A stretch of 56,330 nucleotides of DNA from an uncultured Clostridium sp. (GTDB lineage Bacteria > Bacillota > Clostridia > TANB77 > CAG-508). The notes beneath the pieces are model-generated. The model was not told the origin of the DNA and searched no databases. It saw only the letters and a list, made by a program, of their open reading frames with translations. Location: the NCBI GenBank assembly GCA_948468045.1, contig CAOKGO010000009.1:1-56330 (forward strand), written 5' to 3'. Position 1 is the stretch's first letter; each line of letters begins with the position of its first letter. Positions 46,364-56,330 of the stretch are shown piece by piece. The position numbers and the translations under genes were made by a program.

Positions 46364-47653
46364 CTACCTTGCTTTGTTTCTGTCTTTTTTATTCTTTTCT
46401 TGTTCTTTTTTTAACTGTACTTTATCTTGTTCTATTTGCTCATGTAATTGATGTTGCTTAATTTTTTCTACTCTTTGAAATATATTCCTACAAGTCTTTA
46501 TTTCTTCTGTAATTGGAGTAATTTGTCTTGAAAGCTCTATTATTTCATTTTCTATTGCTTGCTTTTCTTTGTCTGTGTTTGCTCTTTTATGCTTTTTCCA
46601 AAGGTTTTCTCTTTTACTTTTTAATGGTTTTACTCTTTCATAAGCGTATTTTTCAAAATCTAGTAATTCTTTCTCTGTATTTATATTGTACCTTGCCAAA
46701 AATCTTGCTTGATTAGAAAACTCATCTAGTTGTTTTAGTTCTGCTATTAATGTTGGCGTTATTCTTGCCATTTTCGATTTTAAGGCACTTTCTGTACTTA
46801 TACCGAATAATTTCTCATATTGATATATAAGATAGCCAATAGAGCCTTTATTTTTATAATGTTTTCTTTGTGTTTATTGTAATTCTCATAAGTTCTAGTA
46901 ATTAGTAACATAGGGTTAGAAGAATAGGGGGATAGTGGCTGTGTTTCTAATATTTGTTTGTAAATATTTTCTTTTGAATACCTATTTCCAAATTGCCTTT
47001 CAATTCTTGTGTTCCTTTTGTATGGATCACACCTTATAGATAATGTTTCATTTTTGTCTGTAATTACATATCCTAAATCTTGTAATATTTTTATAAATTC
47101 ATTATAATCTTTTGCATTTTCTATTGCATAATCAATAGAATCTTTCATAAGCTCCTTATATAAACTGCTAGTAGCATACTTATTATATTTTTCTTCTTGT
47201 GATAATACATTTAGTCCATATTCTTCACAAAGTCTATCTGACGTTTTTCTCATTAAGGCATAATCTTTTTTCGTATTACAAAATCGTTTACCATCTAAAA
47301 AGGAAACAGAGTTTAGCACAAAGTGGTTATGCAAATTATCTGTATTCAAATGTGTTGTAACTACTACTTGAAATTCATCTCCCCATAATTCTTCAGCCAG
47401 TTTCATTCCAATTTCATGTGCTTGCTCTGGTGCTATTTCTCCTTTTACAAAAGATTGTACTGCATGAAAGCATTTTATTCCATCTGTTTTGAAAAATTGT
47501 TTTTTTACATTTATCATTTCTTGATATGATGTATCAGGCATACAGTTTATACCTGATACATATAATTTTTCTTCCGTTTTCTCTCCGATTTACTGCATAG
47601 TCTATTGTAATATCTAGTCTATCTTTTACTTTCCATATTTTTGTTACTGCCAT
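46364..47653 (-). pseudogene. MobA/Rlx-type relaxase, frameshifted twice
   Basis: A relaxase for conjugative mobilisation. MAVTKIWKVKDRLDITIDYA opens the protein, followed after the break by YVSGINCMPDTSYQEM, the metal-binding H motif HLNTDNLHNHFVLNSV near residue 105, and a C-terminal coiled coil. First break: in-frame CGG (47587-47585). Skipping one C gives AVNGEKTEEKL and joins the rest. Second break: near 46862-46865, where one base appears missing in an A run. The restored frame reads YKNKGSIGYLIYQYEKLFG. The second lesion is not of CGG type, so the gene is probably inactive whatever happens at the first. Confidence 0.85.
47585..47587 (-). other. CGG +1 site in the relaxase gene
   Basis: Reading is GTA AAT CGG AGA GAA AAC. 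Skipping C47587 gives AAT GGA GAG AAA ACG GAA, i.e. NGEKTE, the usual region after the N-terminal tyrosine motif of this relaxase family. Confidence 0.8.
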
Positions 47654-47662
47654 ATTTTATTA

Positions 47663-47974
47663 TCACCTACTAACACTTTTATTTTTTGTTGGTATAAGAT
47701 AAACTTCTTCTAATGCTAATATAAAATTTTGTATTTGAATATATAGGGTAGCATATTTATTTTCATTTACATAGCCTTTATACTGGTTATAAACTCTTGA
47801 CATTTGATTTAGGTTTGTTGCCATACCACGAAGTTGTGATAATATTTCGTAAAACTTTTCGTCTGGCTTTTCTTTTAGCTGATAGTCTAAAATTATTTTT
47901 CTAAAGAACTCTGATTTATTTAATCCAGATTTTCTTACTTTCTCATTTAGTATTTTATTTTCTTCTTCGTTCAA
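47663..47974 (-). CDS. mobC: MobC-like mobilisation protein, N-terminus uncertain
   Basis: 103 residues if a TTG at 47974 starts it. LNEKVRKSGLNKSEFFRKII is a ribbon-helix-helix-type DNA-binding block, and LSQLRGMATNLNQMSR is the signature of MobC accessory proteins that help the relaxase open oriT. The frame continues upstream as IRNRNIKINIFLN, which looks native, back to an ATG at 48037, but with a TGA at 48016-48014 in between. So the 5' end may be damaged. It lies 10 bases before the relaxase gene. Confidence 0.75.
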   Translation of the reverse strand: MNEEENKILNEKVRKSGLNKSEFFRKIILDYQLKEKPDEKFYEILSQLRGMATNLNQMSRVYNQYKGYVNENKYATLYIQIQNFILALEEVYLIPTKNKSVSR

Positions 47975-48046
47975 AAAAATATTTATTTTTATATTTCTAT
48001 TTCTTATAACTTTTCATCTCGCTTTCTGTTTTTTCATATTAGGGTT

Positions 48047-48131
48047 TGGGACTTGTCCCATTCTGACCTGTATTTGTGGCGTGAGTACAAATACGTTGCT
48101 TGCTAAATCAATATTTTTAGAATGTACTCAC
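48047..48131. other. Candidate oriT region
   Basis: Upstream of mobC there are two inverted repeats: TGGGAC / GTCCCA (48047-48060) and the 9-bp GTGAGTACA / TGTACTCAC (48081-48089 and 48123-48131). Position and structure fit an origin of transfer, but no nick consensus is provable by eye. Confidence 0.4.
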
Positions 48132-48192
48132 ACTTCATATTTGCTAATTATTCTTGGTTTACCAAAAATCAGTTATAAATTAAGATAAATTT

Positions 48193-48570
48193 TTATATAT
48201 AAATCAACTCGTTATAGATAATTTCTTCTGCAATACTTTTAATAGAATTCATTGCTGCTGCCCAAGCTAATTGATTTTTTTCTTTCAATTCTTCTGTAAT
48301 ATTTTCTTTTTTTACTAACTCATTTATCATAAATTCTAACCTTTTTTGAGCAGTTTCTTGAATTTCTTTTAAGTGATTATTAAGAGTTTCATTGGTAAAC
48401 ATTATCATATATTCTGCTTTTTTATTTGTTTTTAGATAGTTTAATCTTGCTCTACCATACTTATTTAATTCTAGTTTTTCTTTTTCTAATACTAGATTTG
48501 GCATATAACAATCCCCTTGTTTTGTATATTCAATTCCATATTTATTTTGTTTTATCTCTTTATTTTTCAT
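48193..48570 (-). CDS. tnpV: TnpV-type transposon protein
   Basis: 125 residues, matching the small TnpV proteins of mobilisable transposons: YGIEYTKQGDCYMPNLVL at the start, a central ARLNYLKTNKKAEYM, and the C-terminal NQLAWAAAMNSIKSIAEEII and NELIY. Its biochemical role is not established. The gene lies downstream of the serine recombinase, as in Tn4451-like elements. Confidence 0.82.
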   Translation of the reverse strand: MKNKEIKQNKYGIEYTKQGDCYMPNLVLEKEKLELNKYGRARLNYLKTNKKAEYMIMFTNETLNNHLKEIQETAQKRLEFMINELVKKENITEELKEKNQLAWAAAMNSIKSIAEEIIYNELIYI

Positions 48571-48596
48571 TTAATTTTACCTCCATAATTTTATTT

Positions 48597-48920
48597 TTAA
48601 CTAACTTTTTCTCGTTCTTTTACACGAATTTCGCCTATAATATGATTATCTTTTTGAATAGGAAAACTCTTGCTATTCGCAATTAACTCTACTAATTTGA
48701 ATAGTCTTTCTCCATTTTCATTTTTGTATGGCATTCTGTAATATTTCTTTTGATAACCCTTTTTAGGTGCGTCTGGTCTATCTAATTCATAGTATGAAAC
48801 TTCATAATAATCACTTAGTCTTTCCATATATTCTTGTAGTTCTTTCTTGTCCATTTGTACAGTTGTAGTAATATTTGCTTCTTCTTTTCCTATGGTGCAA
48901 GGGAATGTAAAATCAAACAT
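48597..48920 (-). CDS. Hypothetical mobile-element protein
   Basis: 107 residues, not recognised. A beta-rich N-terminus (FDFTFPCTIGKEEANITTTV) is followed by an acidic-basic helix-rich part. No strong ribosome binding site precedes ATG 48920. The reading frame is open further upstream to within the recombinase stop, so coupling or a different start is possible. Confidence 0.55.
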   Translation of the reverse strand: MFDFTFPCTIGKEEANITTTVQMDKKELQEYMERLSDYYEVSYYELDRPDAPKKGYQKKYYRMPYKNENGERLFKLVELIANSKSFPIQKDNHIIGEIRVKEREKVS

Positions 48921-48979
48921 TCCATAATCTAAAATTTTACATATTTGTTCGATAAAACTACTTCTAAGTTTTATATTTA

Positions 48980-50449
<1,470 letters not shown>

Positions 50450-50616
50450 TTATGAATAGAAAGGCAACTAAAAAAGTGCCACATAGCATAGGTTTGGCTA
50501 TTAGCACTTTAGAGTTTTATATTTATTATTAACTATCTCTATAATTCTCTTAAAAAACACAAATAAACCAATATAGTATAATTTTTTAAAACTCTAAAAT
50601 GTTTTGCCGTTTTCTC

Positions 50617-50925
<309 letters not shown>

Positions 50926-50927
50926 TC

Positions 50928-50956
50928 AAAAAAAAGTCCAACTCCTAAGAGTTGGA
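50928..50956 (-). terminator. Intrinsic terminator or attenuator on the minus strand
   Basis: TCCAACTC pairs with GAGTTGGA (50937-50956) around CTAA, followed on the minus strand by eight T. It lies directly before the small gene at 50617-50889, so it could stop transcription arriving from the right or act as a leader attenuator. Confidence 0.75.
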
Positions 50957-51172
50957 ATAAGATTTTTGTGTCCATCAAATTTTTATAGTCTTAAAATTAA
51001 GTTATATCAAGGCTTTCAAAAAGTTCGACGAAAATTGTCTGTGGTGCGAACAACGTAGATATCTACAACTTTTGGCTCTTCTGACGATTGATACAAATAT
51101 CAATCAATTTATTATCTTTACTTTAACATAACATTTATAAACTTTCAAGTATTTGAGGTAAAAATATTTTTA
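50957..51172. other. Gene-free stretch with small palindromes
   Basis: No gene seen. It contains a perfect 12-bp palindrome (51055-51066, GTAGATATCTAC) and a short inverted repeat TTGATA / TATCAA near 51086-51107, possibly recombinase or regulator sites at the element edge. Confidence 0.45.
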
Positions 51173-51201
51173 TTGATAAATGTATAAATTTATGATAGTA
51201 T
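51173..51201 (+). promoter_or_regulatory. Promoter of the GNAT gene
   Basis: TTGATA (51173-51178), 17-bp spacer, TAGTAT (51196-51201). The ribosome binding site AGGAAAGGA follows at 51223-51231. Confidence 0.65.
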
Positions 51202-51238
51202 TTATCAAGATTAATAACTTATAGGAAAGGATAAAAAT

Positions 51239-51784
51239 ATGAAATTACGAGAAGTAATAAAACAAGATAAAGAAAAAATTATTGAAATGTATAATGAATA
51301 TATGCTAAGTGAGCCAATATCAGGAATAGATAGATTTGAGGGAATAAGAGATTTTGAAAAACTTGAAAAGTTAAGTTTTGATGATTGGCTTGAAGACTTA
51401 GAAAAAAATAAATATGAAGAAAATTTACCCAAAACATACTCTCCACATACTTTATATTTAGCAATAAATGATAATAATGAAATGGTAGGTGCTATTGAAA
51501 TTAGATGGAAACAAGTTCCAACTCTTATGTCTTTTGGAGGGTTAATCGGTTATAGTATAAGACCAAGTCAGAGAGGAAAAGGATATGCGAGCGAAATGTT
51601 AAAATTAGCATTATACAAATTTAAAAATACCAGTATGTATAATATTTTAATTACTTGTAAAGATTTTAATTTAGCATCAAAGAAAGTAATAGAAAAAAAT
51701 GGTGGTATTTTTGAGAATACTTATACTAATAATGATGATGGATATACATACTTAAGATATTGGATAAACATATCAAAAATATAA
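51239..51784 (+). CDS. GNAT family acetyltransferase
   Basis: 181 residues, an acetyl-CoA dependent N-acetyltransferase. The acetyl-CoA loop IRPSQRGKGYASEML near residues 105-119 matches the Q/R-x-x-G-x-G/A motif, and the C-terminal KKVIEKNGG and YLRYWI strands complete the fold. The N-terminal half (DWLEDLEKNK, PHTLYLAI) resembles RimJ/RimL or antibiotic-modifying relatives, but the substrate is unknown. Clear promoter and RBS. The next gene is an aminotransferase relic on the same strand. Confidence 0.88.
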   Translation: MKLREVIKQDKEKIIEMYNEYMLSEPISGIDRFEGIRDFEKLEKLSFDDWLEDLEKNKYEENLPKTYSPHTLYLAINDNNEMVGAIEIRWKQVPTLMSFGGLIGYSIRPSQRGKGYASEMLKLALYKFKNTSMYNILITCKDFNLASKKVIEKNGGIFENTYTNNDDGYTYLRYWINISKI

Positions 51785-51862
51785 ATCATTAATATTATAA
51801 ATATATAAGAATTTAAAAAATATTATTAATTTTAAGAATAAAGAAATGAGGTATAAGATTAA

Positions 51863-52952
51863 ATGATAGATGAACATTATAAAAATTTTAAAGTAAGAGA
51901 TTATATGAACGAAGAATCGCTAAGTAGTTATTTAGCTACCAATATAATTGATTGTTCATTAGGAACAAATCCTTTTATTGAAGAAAGTATGATAAAACAA
52001 TATATCTCAGAAGCTAATTCAGAAATTAATAGGTATCCTTCTTTGGAATATGAATTATTAAAAGAAGAATTACTTAAATTTTGGAAAAAACATCTTTATA
52101 ATGACATAAATAAGAATAATATAGCTTTTGGTGCAGGTGCAATGGGAATATTAAGAAATATCTGCGAATTTTTAATTCAAGAAGGAACAAAAGTATTAGG
52201 AATAGCACCACAATTTCCAAGATTTATATCAGAGGTAGAATTGAAAAAAGGAATATATGAATGTTATAACTTAGAAATGAAAAATAACTATAAATTTATA
52301 GCAAAGGATTTTATAAAAAAAATTAACAGTGATTATAGTATAATATCAATAGAAAACCCTAATAATCCTACTGGACAAATAATAGATGTTAACGATATTG
52401 AAAAGATAGTAATAAAGGCAAAACAATATAATATTATAGTCATAATAGATGAAGCATATGGCGATTATATGTCTTCTGATAACTCAGCAATAAAACTTGT
52501 AGGAAAATATGATAATATAATAGTAATAAGAAGTGCATCAAAATTTTATGGTTTACCTAATCATAGAATAGGTTATATGTTTTCAAACAAAGAATTAGTA
52601 AAAATATATAATGAAAGCAATACCATTTTCATTTTCAGATTTATCAGCAAGCATTTTTATTAAAGTTTTAAAAAATTATGATAAATTAGAATTTACAAAA
52701 CAAAAAATAAAGGAAGTAAATCAAAAAATATTTGATTCAATAAGCATAGACAATTACCTTTATACAAACGTAGAAACGCCAATATTTACTGTAAGAACAG
52801 ATAAATATGATAATTTAACTAAACAATTAATGAAAGAAAATATTACCGTTGAAAATTGTAGTTATTTTACAAATTTAGACAATACTTATGCTAGAATAAG
52901 AATTACAAAAAATTATGAAAAACTAATCAAAATACTTTCCAGAATACTATAA
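51863..52952 (+). pseudogene. Class I/II aminotransferase (HisC-like), frameshifted
   Basis: PLP-dependent aminotransferase of the histidinol-phosphate or threonine-phosphate decarboxylase type. ENPNNPTGQ near residue 165, IIDEAYGDY near 192, and the PLP lysine in SASKFYGLPNHRIGY near 225. The frame breaks near 52622: the sequence continues properly (PFSFSDLSASIFIKVL) only if one base is skipped. There is no CGG here, so this is an ordinary frameshift. RBS and start (GAGG near 51850) are good. Total length would be about 363 residues. Confidence 0.8.
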
Positions 52953-53050
52953 TTGTTCATAATAAATTACATATAAATCATTGGATCGTAATTTATTGTC
53001 TAGATATAACACCTACAAGAGAATGAAATTATATTGTTTTTAAGCAACAA

Positions 53051-53086
53051 AAAAATCAACCAGATTTTATTTTCTGATTGATTTTT
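53051..53086 (+). terminator. Intrinsic terminator after the aminotransferase relic
   Basis: AAAAATCAACCAG (53051-53063) pairs with CTGATTGATTTTT (53074-53086) with one mismatch, ending in a T run. It lies just left of the second 188-bp repeat. Confidence 0.75.
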
Positions 53087-53124
53087 GTATCTCTGTTCTG
53101 TAAAAAGTTCGAACAGATACGTCG

Positions 53125-53312
53125 TTGGTGCCTTAGCAAAGGACGTATGCGAAAAATACCTTGCACAAAAACACCTTATTACCCGTTTCAAAATCAGTTA
53201 TAGCAATAGTTTTAAAGATATGTATACCCACATCGGTGTTTTTTTGTCTATTACTATGTTTTTAATTTAACATAACTTTTTATGTTTGGCAATACCTTTT
53301 GAAAATAAATTT
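53125..53312 (+). repeat. 188-bp direct repeat, right copy
   Basis: The second copy of 36086-36273, about 93 percent identical by eye and of equal length. It begins TTGGTGCC-TTAGCAAAGGACG and carries no gene. The pair brackets about 17 kb of mobile DNA. Confidence 0.8.
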
Positions 53313-53328
53313 TGCCACTGGTGGCAAA
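53311..53328. other. Hairpin TTTGCCAC-TG-GTGGCAAA, left of the unknown gene
   Basis: 8-bp arms around TG. Its reverse complement is the core of the hairpin at 54484-54509, so the two flank the gene 53339-54436 as inverted copies. Possibly bidirectional terminators of the DUF1016 cluster. Confidence 0.6.
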
Positions 53329-53338
53329 TTTCTATCAT

Positions 53339-54436
53339 TTAATCTACAATGCTGTCCATATAAAGTGAAGTTAATAGAATAACATATAATTCTTCATAAG
53401 TGTCATAGTTACATATCATATTATTTGATATATTTTTTTCTAAATCTTTTCTTATCATCTCAAAAGGATATTCATAATTTTTTGTATGTACTATACTAGT
53501 TAATTTTCCAAAAGCATATCCAAATCCATCTTTATTACTATATTTAGGATTTAAATCCTCATAAACTTTCAAATCAGTATGCTGCATATTTTGTAATGAA
53601 TAATATATTTCATCAATTCCTTTTTTTAATACTTCTTGATATTGTAATACAGACATTTGATTTTCCTTTTGTTTTATTTCAGTTGTAAATATAATCTTTA
53701 ATTCTTTTAAAATTTGTTCATAAAATTCGCTATTTAACCTTTTTTCATTTTCCTGCATTAGAATATCTATTTGCTCTAATACAGAATCTGATTTTTTTAT
53801 AGCCTTTTCCTTTTTATCTTTTATAAGTTCCTCTTGCTTTTTGGATATCTGTAGATAAATTTTATCTAAATATTGCACATATTTCCATAAAAACTGATTA
53901 ATTTCATTTACTTTAAATCCAAATTGTTTTGATAATTGATTATCTTTATTAGAATCATATATTAAAACTGCAAAATCATAATCAGTAAATATTCTCTGTG
54001 TTATCCAACTAGCATATTTTTTGTTTCCCTTTTCATCTATATTTACAGGATGAGCACCAAACACTGCTCTGATATGTTTAAAATATTCATAGTCATTCTT
54101 ATTTAAATTATTTTTAAATATAGTGTTATCTTTAAAAATAGTATCTTTTGTTTCAAAAACTACTCTATGAATTTGAATTATTCCATCAACAATAATATCA
54201 ACAGCAGATAAATAACTGTATACATCTTTCCACATATATTTAAATTCTTTTCTTATTAAATCAGAATCTATATTTTCTTTAGCAACATCTATCCAGTCCA
54301 TAGCAGAACATATACAATTCCAATGGTTTTTATTATTAGACAAATCATATTTTAAAATCATGTATTCTACATTTTCATTAATCTTATCTCTTAATGTTTC
54401 TAACTTTTCTAAAATATTTTTAGTAATTTCCTGCAT
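53339..54436 (-). CDS. Protein of unknown function partnered with a DUF1016 nuclease-like gene
   Basis: 365 residues, helical and rich in Lys, Asn and Glu, without membrane segments. HIRAVFGAHPVNI near residue 142 holds an R-x5-H arrangement of the kind seen in HEPN RNases, but this is only suggestive. A C-terminal region of coiled-coil character follows. It is enclosed by two inverted copies of a GCCAC hairpin and lies 79 bases after the DUF1016 gene. The pair could be a two-gene defence or toxin-type module. Confidence 0.65.
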   Translation of the reverse strand: MQEITKNILEKLETLRDKINENVEYMILKYDLSNNKNHWNCICSAMDWIDVAKENIDSDLIRKEFKYMWKDVYSYLSAVDIIVDGIIQIHRVVFETKDTIFKDNTIFKNNLNKNDYEYFKHIRAVFGAHPVNIDEKGNKKYASWITQRIFTDYDFAVLIYDSNKDNQLSKQFGFKVNEINQFLWKYVQYLDKIYLQISKKQEELIKDKKEKAIKKSDSVLEQIDILMQENEKRLNSEFYEQILKELKIIFTTEIKQKENQMSVLQYQEVLKKGIDEIYYSLQNMQHTDLKVYEDLNPKYSNKDGFGYAFGKLTSIVHTKNYEYPFEMIRKDLEKNISNNMICNYDTYEELYVILLTSLYMDSIVD

Positions 54437-54483
54437 TTTTACTCCTATTATGATTATTTATTTGTTCAATTTTTACTGTAAAT

Positions 54484-54509
54484 GAAATTTGCCACCAGTG
54501 GCAAATTTC
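54484..54509. other. Hairpin GAAATTTGCCAC-CA-GTGGCAAATTTC
   Basis: A perfect 12-bp stem with a two-base turn between the DUF1016 gene and its partner. It is the inverted counterpart of 53311-53328. Confidence 0.7.
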
Positions 54510-54515
54510 AAAATA

Positions 54516-55568
54516 TTAATCATTTTTTTCTTCAATTTCCTCATTTGGTAACTTTTTTATATATAAATTTAGTTCTTCTTCCGTTGGCAATTTCTCCATT
54601 ATTTCTTTTGGAATAATATTTTTTACTTTATATGAAGCTACTCCTATTGGTGCATTTACACTTTTTAAAGACCATTCAACTGTTAGTTTATCTTTATCTT
54701 CACAAAGTAATAATCCTATCGTTTCATTGTCTGTTTGTTTTTTCAAAGTTTCATCAACTGCTGTTACATAAAATCCTAATTGTCCAACATATTCAGGTTT
54801 AAACTCTGTATTTTTTAATTCTACAACCACGAAACATCTTAAATCCAAGTGATAAAATAATAAATCTATATAATAATCATTATCATTTGTTGAAATTTTG
54901 TATTGATTTCCAACAAAACTAAAGCCCTTTCCTAATTCAAGCAATACATTCTTTATTCTTTCTAACATTGCATTTTCAATATCTCTTTCTTTTGCTCTTT
55001 TTCCTATATTAGCTAATTCGAAAATATACGGATCTTTTATCATATCTCTTGCAAATTCGCTTTGTGCAATAGATAGTTTGTCATCAAAATTCGTCATCTT
55101 TTCTGGTAATGCTTGTCTTTCATATAATTCCAAGTCAATTTGATGGCTTAATACAGTTTTAGACCAACCATTTTCAATAATTTGCTTAGCATACCAAACT
55201 CTTTTATCAATATCTTCAATTTTATCTACTAAAACACAGTTTTGCGACCATGATATTATTTCTAATTCTTCTGGTATACTAGCTAAATCTTTATATGCTT
55301 CATATACTTTTCTCATTCTTGCTAGATTACGAGCCGAAAAGCCTTGCTCATCTGGGAAATCTAATTTTAATGCTACTGATAATCTATTAATAAAATTATT
55401 CCCATATTTAGCATTATCACTAATTATTTTTCCAAGCCTTAAATAAAAATTGACCACTTCTTTATTTGCTTTTGAAATGATATTATATCTTGTATCTAAA
55501 ATATCTTTTTCAATATCTTTTACAATTTTTACAAAGTCATCATCTAATAGTTCAAGTTCATTTGACAT
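54516..55568 (-). CDS. DUF1016 (YhcG-like) PD-(D/E)xK nuclease-domain protein
   Basis: 350 residues. The N-terminal DUF1016 helical part contains YLRLGKIISDNAKYG, SARNLARMRKVYEAY and IISWSQNCVLVDK. The C-terminal nuclease-like domain has the active-site pattern DLLFYHLDLRCFVVVELK (aspartate, then E-L-K). Proteins of this family occur in accessory and phage-defence loci and may bind or cut DNA. The biological role is not settled. RBS AGGAGATAAATA before ATG 55568. It is the first gene of the pair with 53339-54436. Confidence 0.88.
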   Translation of the reverse strand: MSNELELLDDDFVKIVKDIEKDILDTRYNIISKANKEVVNFYLRLGKIISDNAKYGNNFINRLSVALKLDFPDEQGFSARNLARMRKVYEAYKDLASIPEELEIISWSQNCVLVDKIEDIDKRVWYAKQIIENGWSKTVLSHQIDLELYERQALPEKMTNFDDKLSIAQSEFARDMIKDPYIFELANIGKRAKERDIENAMLERIKNVLLELGKGFSFVGNQYKISTNDNDYYIDLLFYHLDLRCFVVVELKNTEFKPEYVGQLGFYVTAVDETLKKQTDNETIGLLLCEDKDKLTVEWSLKSVNAPIGVASYKVKNIIPKEIMEKLPTEEELNLYIKKLPNEEIEEKND

Positions 55569-55594
55569 ATTATTTATCTCCTTTAAAATTTTTT

Positions 55595-55945
55595 CTATAA
55601 ATCTAATAACTTACATTGTTCCTTATACCAAGCAGGAGTGCATATCATAATTATCTTGCAATTTCCATTCCAATAGTAAATTTCTTCTTTTTCTATTAGA
55701 ATTACATCATCTTTTTCAAAATTGATACTTTGATCTTTCTTATTGAGAGTTCCATTTCCCTCTAGTATATAACAAATTTCTTTGCATTTTTCATTAGTAC
55801 AATATCCTTTTTCTGGATATCTACCACTAATTGTATTTATACAAAAATCAATGTCTTTATCCTTTAACCCTATTGAATATTCTAATAATTTACTTGTATC
55901 ACTATTTTTTATTATTTGTGCATCACTAGATTTTACTATTTTCAT
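55595..55945 (-). CDS. Cupin-domain protein
   Basis: 116 residues, a small beta-barrel. RYPEKGYCTNEKCKEICYIL and NGTLNKKDQSI correspond to the two cupin motifs, but with Lys/Cys where the metal histidines usually are, so metal binding is doubtful. EKDDVILIEKEEIYYWNG closes the barrel. No partner is evident. 11 bases separate it from the hydrolase gene upstream, so they are probably co-transcribed. Confidence 0.78.
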   Translation of the reverse strand: MKIVKSSDAQIIKNSDTSKLLEYSIGLKDKDIDFCINTISGRYPEKGYCTNEKCKEICYILEGNGTLNKKDQSINFEKDDVILIEKEEIYYWNGNCKIIMICTPAWYKEQCKLLDL

Positions 55946-55956
55946 TTCTTACCTCT

Positions 55957-56330
55957 TTAAATATAATTTACTATATCTTCAAATGTATCATATCCACTTT
56001 CACTATTGATATGTCCTGCATTTGGTATTAAAACTTGCTCTGTTGCAATAGTATCTGCAAATTCCTTTTCTATTTCATATTTTACATATGGATCATTGTT
56101 TGAGTAGAAGCATATTATTTCATTTGCATATTGTTTCACATCTTCTAAGTTGTCAAAATACATTGTTTTATTTACTGTATCATATTCGTCGTTTATTCCT
56201 AAATAGTTGTTAAATCCACATACAAATATTAGTTTTCTTACTTTCACTTTATTCTCTACTAAAAATTTGCTAACAAATACTGGTGCAATACTATGTGCTA
56301 TTATTGTTGTATTTTCATTGATTAATCCTA
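55957..56330 (-). CDS. Alpha/beta hydrolase (RBBP9/YdeN family), C-terminal part
   Basis: Runs off the right edge. The open frame extends upstream beyond the GTG at 56247: ...TTIIAHSIAPVFVSKFL is in frame and contains the nucleophile serine of the A-H-S-x-A elbow. FVCGFNNYLGIN and YSNNDPYV supply the acid, and NAGHINSESG the catalytic histidine. These small serine hydrolases have broad esterase-like activity and unknown physiological substrates. The start lies outside the window. Confidence 0.85.
   Translation of the reverse strand, partial: GLINENTTIIAHSIAPVFVSKFLVENKVKVRKLIFVCGFNNYLGINDEYDTVNKTMYFDNLEDVKQYANEIICFYSNNDPYVKYEIEKEFADTIATEQVLIPNAGHINSESGYDTFEDIVNYI

Noticed and set aside
16507..47587. 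Random single-base insertions as the sole reason for the six CGG breaks
   Set aside because: Not excluded, but all six insert the same base, in the same codon phase, before the same amino acid, which independent random errors would not favour.
37526..48016. Possible reassignment of TGA, since TGA stands in frame at a glycine position in dinD (37526) and in the mobC leader (48014)
   Set aside because: TGA ends other genes normally, with ATGA overlaps at 9851 and 18955. Both odd cases lie in decaying mobile genes.

Overview
The window is very AT-rich DNA with strong AGGAGG-type ribosome binding sites, AGA-dominated arginine codons, and rplU-rpmA, guaB, rdgB and prs genes of Firmicutes type. 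I infer an uncultured, probably gut-associated member of the Clostridia. I cannot name a genus.

Region 1-28 kb, almost all minus strand, is a surface-polysaccharide locus. It holds a two-component ABC polysaccharide exporter (3835-5460), a GtrA flippase with its GtrB-like partner (1264-2768), prs, many GT2 and GT4 glycosyltransferases, a pyruvyltransferase-family enzyme, two paralogous large membrane proteins (6888-8678, 20930-22747), a HAD-type protein, and two secreted wall hydrolases (10278-16728) that share the same five-unit C-terminal repeat region. A promoter at 27976-28004 appears to start the right-hand part of this locus. Region 28-36 kb has a pseudopilin-like lectin-tailed protein, guaB, rplU/rpmA with an L21-type leader, rdgB and a radical SAM protein.

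Region 36-53 kb is a mobile and defence region with many decayed genes. A small integrase element (about 36.1-41.3 kb) carries mazG, a Nudix gene, a dinD relic, regulator, xis and a broken int. Next comes a C5 methyltransferase with a probable restriction enzyme, a NucA-like nuclease, a broken PHP protein, a broken relaxase with mobC, tnpV, a large serine recombinase, a GNAT gene and a broken aminotransferase. A 188-bp direct repeat lies at 36086 and again at 53125. Region 53-56 kb carries a DUF1016 nuclease-like gene with an unknown partner, a cupin and a partial hydrolase.

The most striking signal is a decoding anomaly. By my reading, every in-frame CGG codon in an intact or reconstructable gene (six sites: 16507, 26463, 28253, 37256, 42565, 47585) lies exactly where the reading frame must move +1, and in all six the C is extra and the next three bases are a glycine codon GGA or GGT. 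CGG is otherwise not used as a codon here, although the trinucleotide occurs freely out of frame. This suggests an unassigned CGG with +1 shifting, or quadruplet CGGN read as glycine. A sequence artefact or plain mutation is the alternative. Three of the six sites are in otherwise undamaged chromosomal genes. The other three are in mobile genes that also carry unrelated lesions. One further in-frame CGG, in a multiply stopped relic at 38174, does not obviously fit.
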